Source: Burkholderia sp. GAS332 (lineage in GTDB: Bacteria; Pseudomonadota; Gammaproteobacteria; Burkholderiales; Burkholderiaceae). Taken from it: a DNA stretch of 64,000 bases. The position numbers and the translations under genes were made by a program. Of the stretch, positions 54,872 to 62,209 are shown piece by piece (the stretch's first letter is position 1; each line of letters starts with the position of its first letter). The notes beneath the pieces are model-generated. The model made no database searches and was not told where the DNA came from. It saw nothing but the letters and a program-made list of their open reading frames with translations. Location: assembly GCA_900142905.1 (NCBI GenBank), contig FSRV01000002.1:496001-560000 (forward strand), written 5' to 3'.

Positions 54872-55462
54872 ATGAGAGCTAGCCATCCCCACATTCGCCG
54901 GCACATCCTCGACGCCGGGCGCGCCCTGATCGCGCGCAAAGGCTTTGTTGCGGTCGGATTGAACGAGATTCTGACGACTGCCGAGATCCCGAAGGGGTCG
55001 TTCTATCACTACTTTGGCTCGAAGGAATCGTTTGGAAGCGAGTTGCTGCAACAGTATGTCGCCGACTACGCGGCGCGCCTTGACGAGCTGTTCGGTCAGC
55101 CCGGTGTCAGCGGCCGCGACAAGCTGCTGAGCTATTGGGCTGCCTGGCAACAGGCGCAACTCGATCAGGACGGCGACGAAAAGTGTCTGGTGGTGAAGCT
55201 GAGCGCGGAAGTCGGCGACCTGTCCGATGAGATGCGCATCGTGTTGCGCGACGGCGTTGACCGCTTGATGACGCGTCTGGCGTCCGTGATCGAAGAAGGC
55301 AAAGCGGACGGCTCGCTTTCGCCGGAGATCAGGGCCAAGGAAACCGCCGAACTTCTTTATCACATGTGGCTTGGCGCGGCGCTCGTTACGAAGCTGCGAC
55401 AAGACGGAAGCGCGATGGCACAAGCCATGGCTGTCACCGTCAGCGTACTTCGCGCGCCTTGA
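54872..55462 (+). CDS. NemR-like TetR-family electrophile-sensing repressor
   Basis: The 196-residue protein has a TetR helix-turn-helix (LIARKGFVAVGLNEILTTAEI in parts, then PKGSFYHYFGSKESFG) and a C-terminal domain much like E. coli NemR: KCLVVKLSAEVGDLSDEMR and YHMWLGAALVTKL. Its only Cys is C105, aligned with NemR C106, the reactive residue for aldehydes, quinones and HOCl. The Lys in ALVTKL fits the partner lysine. The downstream reductase genes suit an electrophile response. Confidence 0.87.
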   Translation: MRASHPHIRRHILDAGRALIARKGFVAVGLNEILTTAEIPKGSFYHYFGSKESFGSELLQQYVADYAARLDELFGQPGVSGRDKLLSYWAAWQQAQLDQDGDEKCLVVKLSAEVGDLSDEMRIVLRDGVDRLMTRLASVIEEGKADGSLSPEIRAKETAELLYHMWLGAALVTKLRQDGSAMAQAMAVTVSVLRAP

Positions 55463-55529
55463 CCGTGCCGCGGCCGAGGCCGTGGCCGTGGTGCTATTGA
55501 AGTTTCTCGAACAGAAACACCAGCCGAGG

Positions 55530-55646
55530 CACTCACAGAATCACTCGCTGGAGAAGCACGCACAGAAGACGCACTCAGAGACGCTGCACTCAGAGAAGAT
55601 GCACTCAGAGAAGACGCGCTCACAGAAGAATCACTCGCAAAACCAC
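55530..55646 (+). repeat. 15-bp tandem repeat between nemR-like and reductase genes
   Basis: About eight units of CACTCAGAGAAGACG-like sequence run from 55530 to 55646; three central units are nearly identical. The array is in frame with no called gene. It lies in the presumed leader of the reductase at 55699. Confidence 0.75.
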
Positions 55647-55698
55647 CTACTCCGTGCAGAGCGGAGTCCTTACCGTTGCACATTCCAGGAGATTGATT

Positions 55699-56679
55699 GT
55701 GCGTAGCGTTATCTATTCCTCTTTCGGCAATCCCACTGACGTGCTGCAGGTCGCGGACCGCCCCACGCCGAATCCCGGTGCCGGGCAGGTGCGCATCAAA
55801 TCCACCATGTCGCCGATCCACAATCACGACCTGTGGACGATTCGCGGTCAATACGGCTACAAGCCGAAACTGCCGGCCGTGGGCGGCACTGAAGTCGCCG
55901 GTGTGATCGACGCGGTCGGCGAGGGTGTCGAGCACGTGAAACCCGGTCAACGCGTGGTGGTGGCCGGCATCTACGAATCCTGGGCCGATTACGTTCTGGC
56001 GCCGGCGGCAGCGGTCATCCCGCTACCCGACGCGATCAGCGACGAAACAGGCTGTCAGTTGATCGCCATGCCGTTAAGCGCGGTGATGTTGCTGGAATAT
56101 CTGCATCTGGAACCCGGTCAGTGGTTCATCCAGAACACGGCGAACGGTGCGGTCGGTAAGACCCTGGCGATGCTGGCCAACGCACGCGGCATCCATGTGG
56201 TCAATCTGGTGCGGCGCGAGTCGGGCATTGCGGAATTGGCCGAGGTGGGCATCGGCAATGCGGTGTCGACCGAAAGCGACGGCTGGAAGAAGCAGGTTCG
56301 TGGCATCGTTGGCGATGCGCCGCTGGTAGCGGGTGTCGATTCGGTCGGTGGCGATGCCAGCGGCGACATCTTCGGTCTCCTTGGGGAAAACGGCACGCTG
56401 GTTTCGTTTGGCGCCATGTCTGGTGAGCCGATGCGCCTCAGCTCTGGCGACGCGATCTTCAAGCAGGCGACCGTCAAAGGTTTCTGGGCGAGCAAGATTT
56501 CCGAGGTCACATCGGGCGCGGATAAAGCGCGAATGATCGGCGAGCTGCTGAAGCTCGCTGCATCGGGCGAGTTGAAGCTGCCGGTCGAAGCCGTCTTCGA
56601 TGTCGAAAACGCGGCGCAAGCGGCAGCGGCGAGCGAGAAGAGCGCGCGCAAGGGTAAGGTGCTGCTGCGGTTTAAATAA
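55699..56679 (+). CDS. MDR-superfamily enoyl/quinone reductase (MECR/QOR-like)
   Basis: The 326-residue protein resembles zinc-free medium-chain reductases: SVIYSSFGNPTDVLQV, VGGTEVAGVIDAVGEGVEHVKPGQ (in parts), NTANGAVGKTLAMLANARG and GENGTLVSFGAMSGEP. It should use NADPH to reduce quinones or activated alkenes. The start is GTG 55699, with AGGAG 7 nt upstream. It follows the nemR-like gene and probably belongs to its regulon. Confidence 0.88.
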   Translation: MRSVIYSSFGNPTDVLQVADRPTPNPGAGQVRIKSTMSPIHNHDLWTIRGQYGYKPKLPAVGGTEVAGVIDAVGEGVEHVKPGQRVVVAGIYESWADYVLAPAAAVIPLPDAISDETGCQLIAMPLSAVMLLEYLHLEPGQWFIQNTANGAVGKTLAMLANARGIHVVNLVRRESGIAELAEVGIGNAVSTESDGWKKQVRGIVGDAPLVAGVDSVGGDASGDIFGLLGENGTLVSFGAMSGEPMRLSSGDAIFKQATVKGFWASKISEVTSGADKARMIGELLKLAASGELKLPVEAVFDVENAAQAAAASEKSARKGKVLLRFK

Positions 56680-56845
56680 GCAGCGGGGCTTTTCGCTGCA
56701 TCGTGCCCAGCGCCGTGTAGCGAAGTACTATCTCAATGCCGGTTCGCAAGCTATCTCCAACGCCAGCCTGTCTGTCTGAATCGATCGATCGGATGCACGG
56801 CAGGCGTTGGCCGCATTTTTTTTCGTCGACTCGAAAGCCCAATCC

Positions 56846-57457
56846 ATGATCGAAGTCCATCACCTTAATGAATCCCGTTCGCGCCGCATTACGTGGCTGC
56901 TCGAAGAACTCGGCCTCGACTATCAGCTCGTCCAGTACCAGCGAAATCCGCAGACCCGTCTCGCTCCGCCGGAACTGATGGCGATTCATCCGCTGGGCAA
57001 GGCCCCCGTGATTCGTGACGGGGACAAGGTGATTTTCGAGTCGGGCGCGATCGTCGACTATCTGATTCGCCGCTACGGCAATGGCCGCCTGAGCCCGGCA
57101 TACGGAACCGACGCGTACGACCGTTACGCGCAGTTTCTGCACTATGCGGAAGGCTCCGCCATGCTGCCGCTGATGTTGAAGGTGTACACGGCTCGTCTTG
57201 GCGAGGGTGCTGCCCCGTTGCAACCGAGAATCGAAAGTGAGTTGCAGAATCACCTCGGCTTTCTGAATCAGGAATTGGCCGGCCGCGACTACCTTATGGG
57301 CGATGAATTGACCGGTGTCGATATCCAACTCTCGTTCGTGGCCCAGACGTGCCTGAAGTTTTGCGGACGCGACACATTCCCGAACATCACGGCGTTCGTC
57401 GATCGCATCGAGGCGCGTCCTGCTTACCAACGCGCGATGGAAAAGGGCGGCGCGTAG
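56846..57457 (+). CDS. Glutathione S-transferase
   Basis: The 203-residue protein has an N-terminal thioredoxin-like domain (VHHLNESRSRRITWLLEELGLDY in parts, then HPLGKAPVIRDGD and FESGAIVDYLI with the ES glutathione site) and a helical C-terminal domain (DYLMGDELTGVDIQLSF). It conjugates glutathione to electrophiles, matching the neighbouring reductases. The ribosome site before ATG 56846 is weak. It converges with the arsR-like gene. Confidence 0.9.
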   Translation: MIEVHHLNESRSRRITWLLEELGLDYQLVQYQRNPQTRLAPPELMAIHPLGKAPVIRDGDKVIFESGAIVDYLIRRYGNGRLSPAYGTDAYDRYAQFLHYAEGSAMLPLMLKVYTARLGEGAAPLQPRIESELQNHLGFLNQELAGRDYLMGDELTGVDIQLSFVAQTCLKFCGRDTFPNITAFVDRIEARPAYQRAMEKGGA

Positions 57458-57475
57458 GCGTACTTCGATGGGCTA

Positions 57476-57805
57476 TCAGGCCGGTTCGCTCAACACCGGT
57501 TCGTTGGCGATCTGTTTGATGACCGCTTCCATCAAACCTGGAAACCGGGCGTCCAGCTCGGCGCGCCGCAGCGAATTCTGATGCACGGTGCCGGCAACGC
57601 GCGTGCGCACCAGCCCCGCTTCACGCAGGATCCGGAAGTGATGGGAGACGCTCGACTTGGGGCGGCCGCCGTCGAGGTCGCCGCAAGTGGCCTCGTCGAC
57701 CGTTGAAAGCTGACGGACGATCTCGAGGCGGACCGGGTCGCTAAGAGCATGGAAGAGCCGCCCGAGCGTGAAGTCCTCGGTAGCAGGATGGTTATATGTA
57801 CGCAT
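57476..57805 (-). CDS. ArsR-family transcriptional regulator
   Basis: The 109-residue winged-helix protein has LGRLFHALSDPVRLEIVRQL, KSSVSHHFRILREAGLV and RVAGTVHQNSLRRAEL. It carries one Cys (EATCGDL) but no classic CxC metal motif, so it may sense redox or electrophiles. ATG 57805 fits family length; an ATG at 57832 is in frame but lies 5 bp from the operator. Divergent from the Old Yellow Enzyme gene, with a perfect operator between them. Confidence 0.88.
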   Translation of the reverse strand: MRTYNHPATEDFTLGRLFHALSDPVRLEIVRQLSTVDEATCGDLDGGRPKSSVSHHFRILREAGLVRTRVAGTVHQNSLRRAELDARFPGLMEAVIKQIANEPVLSEPA

Positions 57806-57837
57806 TGTGCAGATGATAAAGGTTTCTGCCATACTGA

Positions 57838-57859
57838 TAGTTCGATGTTTGTCGAACTA
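57838..57859. promoter_or_regulatory. Perfect 22-bp ArsR-type operator
   Basis: TAGTTCGA (57838-57845) and TCGAACTA (57852-57859) flank TGTTTG. It sits between the divergent arsR-like and Old Yellow Enzyme genes. Confidence 0.75.
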
Positions 57860-57891
57860 CCGTACAAGCACGTTCACAGGAGTTTAGCCTG

Positions 57892-58989
57892 ATGTCCGCA
57901 CTATTTCAGCCCTACAAGCTCAAGGACGTTTCCTTGCGCAACCGCATCGCCATTCCGCCGATGTGCCAGTACACCGCCGAAGACGGCCTGATCAACGACT
58001 GGCACCGCGTGCATCTCGCCGGTCTGGCGCGTGGCGGTGCGGGGCTGGTGATCGTCGAGGCCACGGCGGTGTCGCCCGAGGGCCGTATTACGCCTGGCTG
58101 CGCGGGCATCTGGACTGACGAGCAGGCGCAGGCTTTCGCGCCGGTGGTTGCGTCGATCAAGGCAGCGGGCGCTGTGCCGGGCATTCAGATCGGCCACGCG
58201 GGCCGCAAAGCCAGCGCCAACCGGCCGTGGGAAGGCGACGACCACATCGCCGATACCGATCCCCGTGGCTGGCAGACCATCGCGCCGTCAGCGATCGCCT
58301 TCGGTGGCGGCCTGCCGAAAGTACCGAAAGCGATGACGCTCGACGACATCGCACGCGTTCGCGAAGATTTTGTCGCCGCTGCCAAGCGGGCGCTTGATGC
58401 GGGTTTCGAATGGCTGGAGTTGCACTTTGCACACGGCTATCTCGGCCAGAGCTTTTTCTCGACGCATTCCAATCAACGCGACGACGCATACGGCGGCAGC
58501 CTCGACAACCGCAGCCGGTTTCTGCTGGAGACCTTGGCCGCGGTGCGCAAGGTATGGCCTGAGCATCTGCCGTTGACGGCGCGTTTCGGCGTAATCGAGT
58601 ACGACGGACGCGACGAGGAAACCCTCGCCGAATCGATCGAGCTGGCGAAGAATTTCAAGCGCGAGGGGCTGGATATGCTGAGCGTCAGCGTGGGCTTCTC
58701 CACCCCCGCGGCACGTATTCCGTGGGCGCCGGCGTTTCTCGCGCCGATCGCTGAGCGTGTGCGCCGCGAGGCCGGTATCGCCGTCTCGTCGGCATGGGGC
58801 ATCGATACGCCGGAACTGGCGGATCGCTCGATCAAGAACGAGCAGCTGGACCTGGTGATGGTCGGCCGCGCGCATCTGGCCGATCCGCACTGGCCGTACC
58901 ATGCGGCGCGCAAGCTCGGGATTGAGCGTCCGTCGTGGACGCTGCCGGCGCCGTACGCGCATTGGCTCGAACGTTACGCCGTCGCTTAA
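57892..58989 (+). CDS. Old Yellow Enzyme, NADH:flavin oxidoreductase (YqjM/XenA-like)
   Basis: The 365-residue FMN enzyme reduces activated C=C bonds. Motifs: IPPMCQYTAEDG (the YqjM-type Cys), GIQIGHAGRKA, LELHFAHGYLGQSFFS with the substrate His, YGGSLDNRSRFLLE and VMVGRAHLADP. This short-chain class suits detoxification of enones, nitro-compounds or quinones. AGGAG precedes ATG 57892. Expression is probably controlled by the divergent ArsR protein. Confidence 0.95.
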   Translation: MSALFQPYKLKDVSLRNRIAIPPMCQYTAEDGLINDWHRVHLAGLARGGAGLVIVEATAVSPEGRITPGCAGIWTDEQAQAFAPVVASIKAAGAVPGIQIGHAGRKASANRPWEGDDHIADTDPRGWQTIAPSAIAFGGGLPKVPKAMTLDDIARVREDFVAAAKRALDAGFEWLELHFAHGYLGQSFFSTHSNQRDDAYGGSLDNRSRFLLETLAAVRKVWPEHLPLTARFGVIEYDGRDEETLAESIELAKNFKREGLDMLSVSVGFSTPAARIPWAPAFLAPIAERVRREAGIAVSSAWGIDTPELADRSIKNEQLDLVMVGRAHLADPHWPYHAARKLGIERPSWTLPAPYAHWLERYAVA

Positions 58990-59025
58990 GCGCTGCGCTA
59001 CGTTACGCGAAGGTTGTGAGGGCGT

Positions 59026-59070
59026 AAAAAACGCGCGGCAGGGTGTGAATTCCACACACCCTGCCGCGCG
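59026..59070 (-). terminator. Rho-independent terminator of the DUF4410 gene
   Basis: A perfect 16-bp stem (59032-59047 with 59055-59070) encloses AATTCCA. On the minus strand six T residues follow. It may also slow transcription from the + side. Confidence 0.9.
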
Positions 59071-59101
59071 CTATTTACAGCTCAAGCCGGCTGCGGGTTG
59101 C

Positions 59102-59872
59102 TTATCCTTTGATGTGCTCCGTCGAGAGCCAGCCCCCGCTTACACCGATTTGCGCCACCTGTTTTGCCACCGCGTCGGCCAGACGCTTCGCGTCCGCTGA
59201 AACCCCGGCCTTCTTGGTTTCGGATACGGCGTGTAAGCCGCCGCCCACAGCTGCTGAGGTCGCAATGCTTCCGACCGCGGCGCCCACGCCGGCTGTTTCT
59301 GCCATGCCGGGGGCCTTGCCGCTGTCGCCGGTGGCATTGAAACTTTGCACCAGCCGCGCGGTGCCGCCCGCCGGTTTGTACAGAATCTGCACGGAGCTGC
59401 TGACCTGGCTCTTGCCTGCACCCAGGCCGATCAGCACGCGGCGGCGGCGATTGCCCTGGTCGATCGTGTCGAAGCTGCCTTGTACGAGCAGGACGTTCTG
59501 GTCGGCGGGGGCGGGGATGTCCGAGCGAATCGCGCGCAGCCCCATCGACTGCAATTGATGGACGATTTCGTTGGCGACCTGCTCACGCACGGCGATCGCA
59601 TCGGCGGACTGTTTGTCCGCGGCGGACGAGCCGTCGAGTTGCGATTTCAATTTCTTCAGCATGCCGCCGTTGTCCAGTTTCACCTGATCCGGATTGCTGT
59701 CGAAGGTGTAGACATAAATGTTGTCCGGGCGCACTTGCGGTTGTGCGCTGGTCTGGGTCGCGTTGCTGATGTTGCCGCCGGCGCAGCCGGCAAGGAGCGC
59801 GCTGCCGCAGACCATCGCGACGCATGCAAAACGGGTGGCATTCTTTTTGAGGAAACTCACTGAAGTCAACAT
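59102..59872 (-). CDS. DUF4410 domain-containing lipoprotein
   Basis: The 256-residue protein has a signal peptide ending in the lipobox LLAGC. The DUF4410 body includes NIYVYTFDSNPDQV, EIVHQLQSMGLRAI, QGSFDTIDQGNRRRRVLIGLG (in parts) and a Gly/Ala-rich hydrophobic segment near residue 200. Function is unknown; cell-envelope location is expected. ATG 59872 follows AGGA; an ATG 6 nt upstream is too close to it. Confidence 0.85.
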   Translation of the reverse strand: MLTSVSFLKKNATRFACVAMVCGSALLAGCAGGNISNATQTSAQPQVRPDNIYVYTFDSNPDQVKLDNGGMLKKLKSQLDGSSAADKQSADAIAVREQVANEIVHQLQSMGLRAIRSDIPAPADQNVLLVQGSFDTIDQGNRRRRVLIGLGAGKSQVSSSVQILYKPAGGTARLVQSFNATGDSGKAPGMAETAGVGAAVGSIATSAAVGGGLHAVSETKKAGVSADAKRLADAVAKQVAQIGVSGGWLSTEHIKG

Positions 59873-60151
59873 GTTCATCCTGTCGTCGGCACGCGGTGCC
59901 GGTATGTTCGAACGCATCTTCCGATGATCGGGCAACCGTGGGATCGTTGATCATCGGGATCGCGTTCGCACGCGCATTTTCGCTAAAGCACCCTTGATCT
60001 CATGCGTCTTTTTTCGTACGCACCGGCAGCGAAACGAAGTATGGGTGAGTCACTTCCCGAACTCCATTCAACAATTATTTCGCGCTATGTCACGGCGAAA
60101 CAGGCCGCTGCGGGGTGGACTAGGCAGGGGATGAAAGCGACGGCGAGGGCA

Positions 60152-60235
60152 TCAGCTCAGGGCGAGCTTGATGATGCAGCAAAGAACGAAGACAAGAAGC
60201 GCGGCGGCGACGGCCATATTCAGCGGATAGCGCAT
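60152..60235 (-). CDS. Candidate 27-residue single-span membrane peptide
   Basis: A short minus-strand ORF starts with MRYPLNMAVAAALL, continues as a hydrophobic helix with a Cys pair (FVLCCIIKL) and ends ALS. The layout, two polar-basic ends around one membrane span, is that of known small membrane proteins. GGTG lies upstream of ATG 60235. No neighbour suggests a function. It could still be chance in GC-rich DNA. Confidence 0.45.
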   Translation of the reverse strand: MRYPLNMAVAAALLVFVLCCIIKLALS

Positions 60236-60675
60236 TGTTCACCAGGCCCTAGCGTTGCGGTGCTCTTATCCTAATCACCTGAGGGAAGATGAAAAGTGGG
60301 CAGCGAGGCGGCTATGTGCGAAAGCCCACGTAGCGTGCTGAACGGCTAAGCTGCTCTTTGGCGGGAGCGCTTCCAACTGATCTCGTTCCGGACGGATTGC
60401 TGTATCTCTCTCCGTGGTATGGCATGACCGGGCCTTGCATGCCGCGTGACCGAACCCGCCAAACATGTCGGCAAGAAGACGGTCGACGCCAGGGTGTGCC
60501 CGCTGGCGCAATGTGGCCGGATGGCGCATGATTGAAGCAATGTGCCGTCCGACCCCAGAAGCAGCAAGCCTCTGCGGGAGGGGCGGCGCACGCGACGCCA
60601 CGGGTGCATAGGCCGGAGAAACCCATCGCGGCGATGCACTGCGGGCGAGTATTCAATCGTTAAGGAGGATTTCGC
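60236..60675. other. Gene-free region before the phasin gene
   Basis: In these 440 bp I see only antisense or frame-shadow ORFs with no motif. The phasin ribosome site lies at the right end. Confidence 0.5.
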
Positions 60676-61101
60676 ATGGACCGACCTGACGCCGCCAATC
60701 CGTTTGGCGATTTCACCAAAATGCTGGAGCAGTTCAAGCTCCCCGGCTTCGACGTACCCGCCATCATGGAAGCACGACGCAAGGATATGGAAGCCCTGGT
60801 TCAGGCGAATCAGACGGCCTTCCAGGGCATGCAGTCGCTCGCGCAGAAACAGACCGAGATGCTGCGTACCACGCTGGGCGAGTTGCAGTCGCTCACGGGG
60901 CAGTTGTCGGCCGGCGGCGCCGCGCCTCCGGCGAAAGCTGCCGAACTGATCCAGCAAAGCTTGCACAAGTCGCTCGCCGACATGCAGCAGTTGGCGCAAG
61001 CCGCGTATCAGACGCAGGCTGAGTCGTATGCGGTGATCGCAAAACGCGTCGAAGAAAATGTGCAGGAGCTCAAATCGCTCTTGCAGCAGCAGAAAAAGTA
61101 A
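60676..61101 (+). CDS. Phasin-family protein
   Basis: The 141-residue protein is almost all amphipathic helix: NPFGDFTKMLEQFKLPGFDVP, MEARRKDMEALVQANQTAFQGM (in parts), QKQTEMLRTTLGELQSL and SYAVIAKRVEENVQEL. This is the phasin pattern of proteins that coat polyhydroxyalkanoate granules. A Pro/Ala hinge (GGAAPPAKAAEL) splits it near residue 83. AAGGAGG gives a strong ribosome site before ATG 60676. Confidence 0.92.
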   Translation: MDRPDAANPFGDFTKMLEQFKLPGFDVPAIMEARRKDMEALVQANQTAFQGMQSLAQKQTEMLRTTLGELQSLTGQLSAGGAAPPAKAAELIQQSLHKSLADMQQLAQAAYQTQAESYAVIAKRVEENVQELKSLLQQQKK

Positions 61102-61153
61102 CCAACGCGGTCGCGTCGAATCGCTCGATTCGGATCCGGCGCGGCTCGCGGAA

Positions 61154-61208
61154 GTTGCAATGAGTTTGCAATGAGGTTGCAATGCATTCGCAATAAAGCA
61201 GCAATGAA
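61154..61208 (+). repeat. Five direct repeats of GCAAT at exact 11-bp spacing
   Basis: GCAAT starts at 61157, 61168, 61179, 61190 and 61201, each 11 bp apart. The fuller unit is TTGCAATGAG in the first two copies and decays afterwards. All copies face the same side of the helix. Confidence 0.85.
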
Positions 61209-61217
61209 GTACCCGGT

Positions 61218-61255
61218 GCCGTGGATGACGATCAAGTTATCCGCGGCATTTTTTT
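61218..61255 (+). terminator. Rho-independent terminator downstream of the phasin repeats
   Basis: GCCGTGGAT (61218-61226) pairs with ATCCGCGGC (61239-61247) except for one G-T pair. A run of seven T residues follows. It lies 117 bp past the phasin stop. Confidence 0.75.
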
Positions 61256-61739
61256 CGCCTCGAATCCCACCCATCCCGCGATTTTCTCTTCACACAAAAG
61301 CAGTCTGCACGCATCGCAATGATCAGATGAAACAGGCCGGCAGACGCGAATTATTCAGCAGACGCTTACATCGCTCGTCACATGCTGCACGCATCGATAT
61401 TTTTCTGCTGCGGCCCCGCTATTTTTTGAGGGTGTTCGCTTTAAACAGGGCGAAGTGGAAAAACAAGCACCGAAGCGCCGCCCCTTGGTGATCCTGTCCT
61501 CAATTTTCAAACAGTCTGAAACGGCACCGCGCTAGCGGAAGGTTTAAATCGTCCCGCAAACGATTGCTGTGCCACGACGCGATGCCTAAAGTTTCGCGCC
61601 GCCACTCCGTAGACGCATTCACGCAACCCAACCGGTGTGAATGCAGCACCGGCACCACCGGTCCGGAGTGCGCCCCTGAATTCCCGCTTGTGATGGGCTC
61701 ACCCGCCGGCCACGAGCGTTTCATCTCGAAGGAAATCTC

Positions 61740-62198
61740 TTGAAACCGAAGCTCTCTATCAGCATTGCTCGCGCAATGCTCGGGGCAAGCTGCGCGCTGT
61801 CATTTGCCGCGCACGCCACGCTCGGCCAGAACGTCAGCACCGTCGACGGCGATCAGACACGCCTGCGCGCAGTGACGCATACGGCTACTACGCAAAGCGC
61901 GTATTCGGTACACCTGATGACAATGCCGTCCGGCACGCTGGTGCGTGAGTACGTTGCGCCCAACGGCACCGTGTTTGGTGTCGCGTGGCAGGGCCCGACG
62001 CTGCCGGACCTGAAATCCATCCTGGGCACCTCGTTCGACCAGTACGTCGCCGCCACCGCAACGCGGCGCGGCACGCCGCTCGCGGTGTCCAGCAGCGATC
62101 TGGTGGTCTACTCCGGCGGGCACCTGCGTGCGTTTGCCGGCTATGCCTATCTGCCGCAAGCGGTGCCCGCGGGCGTCGATGTCGGCGTCATTCAATAA
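61740..62198 (+). CDS. DUF2844 domain-containing exported protein
   Basis: The 152-residue protein has a signal peptide (SIARAMLGASCALSFAAHA) and the DUF2844 body: YSVHLMTMPSGTLVREYVAPNGTVFGVAWQGPTLPDL (in parts) and GHLRAFAGYAYLP. The start is TTG 61740, backed by AAGGAAATC. It usually pairs with DUF3443, as here, where the next gene begins 11 bp later. Function is unknown; secretion to the envelope is likely. Confidence 0.85.
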   Translation: MKPKLSISIARAMLGASCALSFAAHATLGQNVSTVDGDQTRLRAVTHTATTQSAYSVHLMTMPSGTLVREYVAPNGTVFGVAWQGPTLPDLKSILGTSFDQYVAATATRRGTPLAVSSSDLVVYSGGHLRAFAGYAYLPQAVPAGVDVGVIQ

Positions 62199-62209
62199 CG
62201 GAGCGGATC

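Larger units (their letters stand above)
61102..61739. other. 638-bp region with phased repeats and a terminator
   Basis: The left part is the phasin 3' region with five GCAAT repeats and a hairpin terminator. From 61256 to 61730 I find no gene with a motif or a ribosome site; a 106-codon + strand frame at 61171-61491 looks random. The DUF2844 ribosome site is at the end. Confidence 0.55.

Noticed and set aside
55371..55706. Open frame reading the 15-bp repeats as a His/Ser/Lys-rich peptide
   Set aside because: Overlaps the end of the nemR-like gene and the reductase start, and exists only because a 15-bp unit keeps any frame open.
56680..56720. GCAGCG/CGCTGC hairpin after the reductase gene as terminator
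   Set aside because: Stem of only 6 bp with the T residues in the loop, not behind the stem.
60002..60274. 90-codon + strand frame beside the DUF4410 gene
   Set aside because: No ribosome site or motif; the opposite strand holds the more plausible small membrane peptide.
60346..61182. 278-codon minus-strand open frame opposite the phasin gene
   Set aside because: Antisense shadow of the phasin gene; composition is Arg/Leu-rich and without motifs.
61154..61208. GCAAT repeats as a CRISPR array or replication iterons
   Set aside because: The unit is only 11 bp without spacers, so not CRISPR; no replication gene or AT-rich origin is near.
61171..61491. 106-codon + strand frame after the phasin gene
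   Set aside because: Starts within the GCAAT repeats, crosses the terminator and has no motif.
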